A DNA stretch of 16,398 nt from Nitrospirae bacterium CG2_30_53_67 (lineage in GTDB: Bacteria > CG2-30-53-67). This document shows, piece by piece, positions 14,054 to 16,398 of this stretch. The stretch spans positions 1-16,398 of the forward strand of contig MNYV01000123.1 of assembly GCA_001873285.1 (NCBI GenBank). The letters are read 5' to 3'. The translations under genes were made by a program, and so were the position numbers. The notes under the pieces are model-generated. The model saw only the letters and a program-made list of their open reading frames with translations. It was not told where the DNA came from and searched no databases. Position 1 is the first letter of the stretch. Every line of letters begins with the position of its first letter.

Positions 14054-14605
14054 ATGCCCATGGAAAAGAATCTTATCCCACAAGACGCCATTGAACAGAA
14101 AATCTTCTTGATACGAGGCCAGAAGGTCATGATCGACAGAGATCTTGCAGAGCTTTATGGGGTACTAACCAAGGTGCTCTTGCAGGCAGTCAAGCGGAAC
14201 CTCAGGCGCTTTCCGTCTGACTTTATGTTTCTTCTTACATTTCAAGAGTTTAAAAACTTGAGGTCACAAATTGTGACCTCAAGTTCATGGGGTGGTCGCC
14301 GCTACCATCCCTATGCCTTTACCGAACAAGGCGTGGCCATGCTCTCCAGCGTGTTAAATAGTGACCGGGCGATCGAAGTGAATATCCAGATCATACGGGC
14401 GTTTGTCAAACTACGGGAGATGATCGCGTCACACAAGGACTTGGCGAAAAAGCTCGACGAACTTGAGAAGAAGTACGACACCCAGTTCAGGGTTGTCTTT
14501 GATGCAATCAGAGAGTTGATGAAACCTCCGGCACCGCGTCGAAAGAAAATCGGCTTCCTCGCCAAAGAACCCAGACCCGAATACAAGGCGGCACGCCCCC
14601 GTTAG
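14054..14605 (+). CDS. ORF6N (KilA-N-related) domain DNA-binding protein
   Basis: The start ATG 14054 (or 14060) follows AGGAGGA; the frame is open from 13955, but that part lies in the repeated promoter leader. The 183 residues carry the ORF6N domain at about 12-100: [42 protein letters not shown] and [12 protein letters not shown] coiled-coil helix (about 115-155) and a basic tail follow. ORF6N proteins are phage- and mobile-element-associated DNA binders of unclear role. The coding region contains a perfect 31-bp palindrome. The 3' end ([15 protein letters not shown]) is duplicated at 15897-15944, showing a second, eroded copy. Confidence 0.87.
   Translation: MPMEKNLIPQDAIEQKIFLIRGQKVMIDRDLAELYGVLTKVLLQAVKRNLRRFPSDFMFLLTFQEFKNLRSQIVTSSSWGGRRYHPYAFTEQGVAMLSSVLNSDRAIEVNIQIIRAFVKLREMIASHKDLAKKLDELEKKYDTQFRVVFDAIRELMKPPAPRRKKIGFLAKEPRPEYKAARPR
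14255..14285. promoter_or_regulatory. Perfect 31-bp palindrome inside the ORF6N gene
   Basis: AACTTGAGGTCACAA (14255-14269), a central A, and TTGTGACCTCAAGTT (14271-14285) are exact complements with no mismatch. It covers the codons for the conserved [10 protein letters not shown] motif. It could be an intragenic operator bound by a dimer, such as ORF6N itself, or an mRNA hairpin that limits translation. Confidence 0.6.
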
Positions 14606-14690
14606 ACGCATGGCGCGTAACGGGGCTTAAATCCCCCTTTGGCAAAGGGGGATGCAGGGGGATTTTTGAATGCTGTCCTTCGTCCTCTGC
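14558..14690. repeat. Palindromic repeat REP, copy 1 (includes ORF6N tail)
   Basis: The block starts in the last ORF6N codons. It continues through hairpin CCCCGTTA/TAACGGGG around a GACGCATGGCGC core, then ATCCCCCTTT (14631-14640) with AAAGGGGGAT (14644-14653), then GCAGGGGGATTTTTGAATGCTGTCCTTCG (part of a longer shared run). Copies recur at 15897-16023 and 16096-16151. It may double as the ORF6N terminator. Confidence 0.75.
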
Positions 14691-14720
14691 TGGTTTCCCG
14701 CTGCTCCGTTCCCGGCGTTC

Positions 14721-14744
14721 CAAATATTTCCCCAAATATTTCCC
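14721..14744 (+). repeat. Tandem 12-bp duplication upstream of the MNT promoter
   Basis: CAAATATTTCCC occurs twice, back to back, at 14721-14732 and 14733-14744, ending at the base before the -35 TTGACA. The AAATATTT cores suggest an UP element or activator site in helical register with the promoter. Confidence 0.6.
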
Positions 14745-14781
14745 TTGACAGAGTTATGCCAAAGGCATAAGATCTTATGCC
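14745..14781 (+). promoter_or_regulatory. Promoter and palindromic operator of the MNT gene
   Basis: TTGACA (14745-14750), 17 nt, TAAGAT (14768-14773). Three half-sites overlap it: TTATGCC 14754-14760, GGCATAA 14764-14770 and TTATGCC 14775-14781. The last two make a perfect 18-bp palindrome centred on GATC that covers the -10, and the first two make a 17-bp palindrome over the spacer. Such a layout suggests tight autorepression, plausibly by the helix-turn-helix N-terminus of the gene product. Confidence 0.65.
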
Positions 14782-14789
14782 TCACGTCC

Positions 14790-15356
14790 ATGAGGTGCGT
14801 CGTGTTCTCCGAGAACCAATTGAGACTTCTTGCCTTACTTATGAGCCAGCCGGACAAGGAATATTACCTCAGTGAACTGGGGGAGATCCTCGGGAAGAGG
14901 CCCGGCATCTTTCAGCGCGGCATCAACTCTTTGGACGATCAGGGCATTGTGATCAGCAGGCGAAGAGGCAACCTCAGGCTCTTCACCATCAACCGTCAGC
15001 ATGCCTTGTACCCGGAGATCAAACGCATCGTGGAGAAGACGGTCGGCATAGAGGGGCTGTTGCGCAAGGTTGTCCAGGACCTGAAGGAGGTTACGATGGC
15101 CTTAATCTATGGCTCCTATGCCAGGGACGTCATGCGGACGGATTCGGATATCGATCTTGCCGTGGTCGGAAAGGCCGCTGTAGAAGCAAAACTCCTCAGG
15201 CAACTCAAAAAAGTTGAGAGAGCCATTGACCGGGAAGTCAACTTCAAGCTCTATACAAAAAAGGAATTTATCGAGCGAATGGAAAAAAGTGACCCTTTCC
15301 TGGCCGAGATCCTTTCAGACAAATACATTCTCCTCAAAGGAGACTTGAATGTTTGA
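14790..15356 (+). CDS. MNT-type nucleotidyltransferase with N-terminal winged helix (antitoxin-like)
   Basis: From ATG 14790 the protein has 188 residues; GTG 14802 with GAGG 6 nt upstream is an equally good start. An ATG at 14670 would begin before the promoter. Residues 5-70 form a winged-helix domain (ENQLRLLALLMSQ, YYLSELGEILG). A minimal nucleotidyltransferase domain follows, with GSYARDVMRTDSDIDL, fitting GSx10DxD (G108, S109, D120, D122). In MNT-HEPN modules this enzyme adds nucleotides to the HEPN toxin and neutralises it. The HEPN start codon overlaps its stop by 8 nt. The operator palindrome suggests it represses its own promoter. Confidence 0.85.
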   Translation: MRCVVFSENQLRLLALLMSQPDKEYYLSELGEILGKRPGIFQRGINSLDDQGIVISRRRGNLRLFTINRQHALYPEIKRIVEKTVGIEGLLRKVVQDLKEVTMALIYGSYARDVMRTDSDIDLAVVGKAAVEAKLLRQLKKVERAIDREVNFKLYTKKEFIERMEKSDPFLAEILSDKYILLKGDLNV

Positions 15357-15510
15357 ACCCTACCTCAAGAAAGGTCTCCTCAAGAATTCGATTCAATCCA
15401 CGACCCAAACCGAAGCAAAGAATGCTTTCAAAATCGCAAAGGTCATCCTCAACAAGATTGAGGAAATTCTGTGCCGCGATAATCCCCAGTTGAGGTTAGA
15501 TGTGGATTAA
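15349..15510 (+). pseudogene. Internally deleted HEPN toxin partner
   Basis: A 53-codon frame starts at an ATG overlapping the MNT stop by 8 nt. Residues 1-12 (MFEPYLKKGLLK) are the typical HEPN N-terminus. Residues 13-53 (STTQTEAKNAFKIAKVILNKIEEIL, which continues to DNPQL) match the usual C-terminal helix. The middle, about 80-90 residues with the catalytic Rx4-6H motif, is missing. The junction lies around 15385-15395 and keeps the reading frame. Full-length partners are about 130-150 residues. The product should lack RNase activity, so the toxin is dead while the antitoxin gene remains intact. Confidence 0.7.
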
Positions 15511-15539
15511 TGGACTCTTTCCGGCCTCCTGTTTTCTCC

Positions 15540-15568
15540 TTGCCTCCCTCCCCATTTCTTCGTATAAT
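15540..15568 (+). promoter_or_regulatory. Repeated promoter cassette P2
   Basis: TTGCCT (15540-15545), 17 nt, TATAAT (15563-15568), at the head of the second copy of the 58-bp block (15560-15617). It drives the small zinc-ribbon gene, whose GAGGAAGG Shine-Dalgarno follows the block. Confidence 0.6.
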
Positions 15569-15629
15569 CCCCATAGTTACCTGACATCGGACGGCTTGTG
15601 CGACACTCTCTAAATGAGGAAGGCGATCC

Positions 15630-15809
15630 ATGCCAAGCGAGTTTTGCACAATATGCAAAAAGATTACAAACACGGTCGTAACCGTCATGCCGCGGATCAT
15701 CACCGGCCCGGACGGGAAGGTGGAAACGATTACGGTCAAGACGTATCATTGCGAATCCTGCCGATCATTTATGCGCAGTGAGGAGACAGGCCGGTGCATC
15801 GTGACATAA
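15630..15809 (+). CDS. Small zinc-ribbon hypothetical protein
   Basis: This 59-residue frame starts at ATG 15630 with GAGGAAGG about 6-8 nt upstream and is below usual ORF length limits. Two knuckles, C6-x2-C9 (CTIC) and C41-x2-C44 (CESC), flank a beta-rich middle with a GPDGK turn. The end is SFMRSEETGRC. The ordered spacing, the good ribosome binding site and the adjacent promoter argue for a real gene. No function is known to me; single-ribbon proteins of this type often bind nucleic acid or act as small adaptors. Confidence 0.65.
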   Translation: MPSEFCTICKKITNTVVTVMPRIITGPDGKVETITVKTYHCESCRSFMRSEETGRCIVT

Positions 15810-15875
15810 AATTCATCAGGTGCACTGTGCCCTCTGTGGCAAGAGAAGCAGTTCGCTTTTTATGGAGTAAAAATC

Positions 15876-15944
15876 AAGAGGAAAGACTTGGTTCCTCTCG
15901 CCAAAGAACCCAAACCCGAGTACAAGGCGGCACGCTCCCGTTAG
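15876..15944 (+). pseudogene. 3' tail of a second ORF6N gene
   Basis: The frame KRKDLVPLAKEPKPEYKAARSR-stop repeats the C-terminus of the intact ORF6N protein ([22 protein letters not shown]-stop), and the DNA identity runs on into the REP element. Nothing of the ORF6N domain itself precedes it; 15810-15875 shows no recognisable gene. It is a relic of a duplicated ORF6N-REP unit. Confidence 0.7.
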
Positions 15945-16023
15945 ACGCATTGCGTGGGGCTTAAGTCCCCCTTTGACAAAGGGGGATGCAGGGGGATTTT
16001 TGAATGCTGTCCTTCGTCCTCTG
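15897..16023. repeat. Palindromic repeat REP, copy 2
   Basis: Matches copy 1 from the ORF6N tail codons through TCCCCCTTT (15966-15974) and AAAGGGGGA (15978-15986) to the CCTTCGTCCTCTG end. It has a reduced first hairpin (GACGCATTGCGT). It runs directly into promoter cassette P3. With P3 and REP copy 3 it fills 15945-16151, which has no gene. Confidence 0.75.
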
Positions 16024-16037
16024 TCCTCTGTTTTCGC

Positions 16038-16066
16038 TTGTTTTCACGCCCATTCTTTCGTATAAT
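16038..16066 (+). promoter_or_regulatory. Repeated promoter cassette P3
   Basis: TTGTTT (16038-16043), 17 nt, TATAAT (16061-16066), with the TTTCGTATAATCC context of P1 and P2. The downstream sequence differs from the 58-bp block and carries no gene before REP copy 3. Confidence 0.5.
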
Positions 16067-16095
16067 CCGCTCAGCCACCGGGTTCAAATCGGTAC

Positions 16096-16151
16096 GCCCT
16101 GCCTTATTAGACGCATGGCGCGTAACAGGGCTTAAATCCCCCTTTGGCAAA
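16096..16151. repeat. Palindromic repeat REP, copy 3, interrupted
   Basis: TTAGACGCATGGCGCGTAAC and AAATCCCCCTTTGGCAAA match copy 1, but the sequence switches after 16151 to the end of an insertion sequence. The flanking stem here is GCCCTG/CAGGGC in place of CCCCG/CGGGG, as if the pairing were kept by compensating changes. Confidence 0.7.
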
Positions 16152-16398
16152 CTGACCCTTACCCATAACCTGGGTTGCTGGACACAGGGGGGCTTTGAAG
16201 ATGTGGCGCATGAGTCCGGGTCAACAATTTCCACATGGCGGTGAGGTCGTCCAGACGTTGCAACCCCAACCAGAGACTTTGTGTGCCGGGCTCACCATCT
16301 CCCTTCCGGCCGAGAAAGCCGCCGAGCCGGGCCGCCATGCGCGTGGCCTCACGCAGCGTCGGCTCCGCCTCCGGAGGTCTCGGATCTTGAGTCATATA
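16152..16398 (-). mobile_element. End of an IS4-family insertion sequence
   Basis: The element end at 16152 reads CTGACCCTTACCCATAAC, similar to the IS50/Tn5 outer end (CTGACTCTTATACACAAG). The transposase C-terminus is read inward from it on the minus strand. The other end and the 9-bp target duplication expected for this group lie outside the window. Confidence 0.7.
16159..16398 (-). CDS. IS4-family (IS50-like) transposase, C-terminal part
   Basis: Seventy-nine residues are open to the window edge, so the N-terminal catalytic domain lies outside; the Met at 16395 is probably internal. The sequence TLREATRMAARLGGFLGRKGDGEPG followed by LWLGLQRLDDLTAMWKLL (part of a longer run) is the characteristic C-terminal end of Tn5-like IS4 transposases. 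The protein would cut and paste the element through its terminal repeats. The last about 18 residues (from RTHAPHLQ) are not conserved and run into the terminal repeat. Confidence 0.82.
   Translation of the reverse strand, partial: YMTQDPRPPEAEPTLREATRMAARLGGFLGRKGDGEPGTQSLWLGLQRLDDLTAMWKLLTRTHAPHLQSPPVSSNPGYG

Noticed and set aside
16070-16104. tRNA T-arm (GGGTTCAAATC)
   Set aside because: The stem pairs only four bases around a 9-nt loop, and no acceptor, D or anticodon arm is found.
15954-16244. 96-codon ORF across REP copies 2-3 and the IS end
   Set aside because: It translates repeats, a promoter cassette and a terminal inverted repeat, so it is not a gene.

Overview
The window looks like accessory-rich chromosome of a Gram-negative anaerobe or microaerophile. 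Three things suggest this: an outer-membrane barrel C-terminus ending in Phe, a NikR-linked nickel ECF transporter, and a dense set of rubredoxin-dependent oxygen and peroxide defence genes. Gene content and the style of intergenic repeats fit a Desulfobacterota- or Nitrospirota-like lineage. That is an inference; no taxonomic marker is present.

Layout. (1) 1-183: the 3' end of a four-helix-bundle (S23/IVP-type) gene. (2) 331-3727: nikR, then a promoter with two direct GGTAACAC half-sites, a remnant of an outer-membrane protein, and an overlapping cbiM / PDGLE / cbiQ / cbiO nickel (cobalt) uptake operon. (3) 3782-4996, minus strand: fprA, an A-type flavo-diiron oxygen reductase. (4) 5410-9401: a DHH phosphoesterase, a ferritin-like diiron protein, a zinc-ribbon protein, two rubredoxins and an acetolactate synthase large subunit. 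(5) 9402-10562: an inverted-repeat element, a structured leader resembling a cyclic-di-GMP-I riboswitch, a 2[4Fe-4S] ferredoxin and a rubrerythrin-like protein. (6) 10563-13864: a 55-bp tandem repeat, an iron-sulfur flavoprotein of Isf type overlapping a SAM methyltransferase, a mosaic hairpin element and an aspartase. (7) 13865-16398: repeat-rich accessory DNA with an ORF6N-domain gene, an MNT nucleotidyltransferase with an internally deleted HEPN partner, a small zinc-ribbon gene, the tail of a second ORF6N gene, and the end of an IS4-family insertion sequence.

How it works together. The central 8 kb reads as an O2/H2O2 defence island: FprA, rubredoxins as electron donors, two ferritin-like diiron proteins, a ferredoxin and an Isf-like flavoprotein. 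The same nested hairpin repeat, in the same orientation, lies about 35-45 nt upstream of fprA, rubredoxin 2 and rubrerythrin. It is either a shared regulatory leader or a mobile repeat that landed there three times. The right end looks like an array of modules, each running promoter - cargo - palindromic repeat. Unit 1 carries ORF6N, unit 2 a zinc ribbon plus an ORF6N tail, and unit 3 no recognisable gene and is cut by the IS. Most ORFs on opposite strands and in other frames are shadows and are left out.
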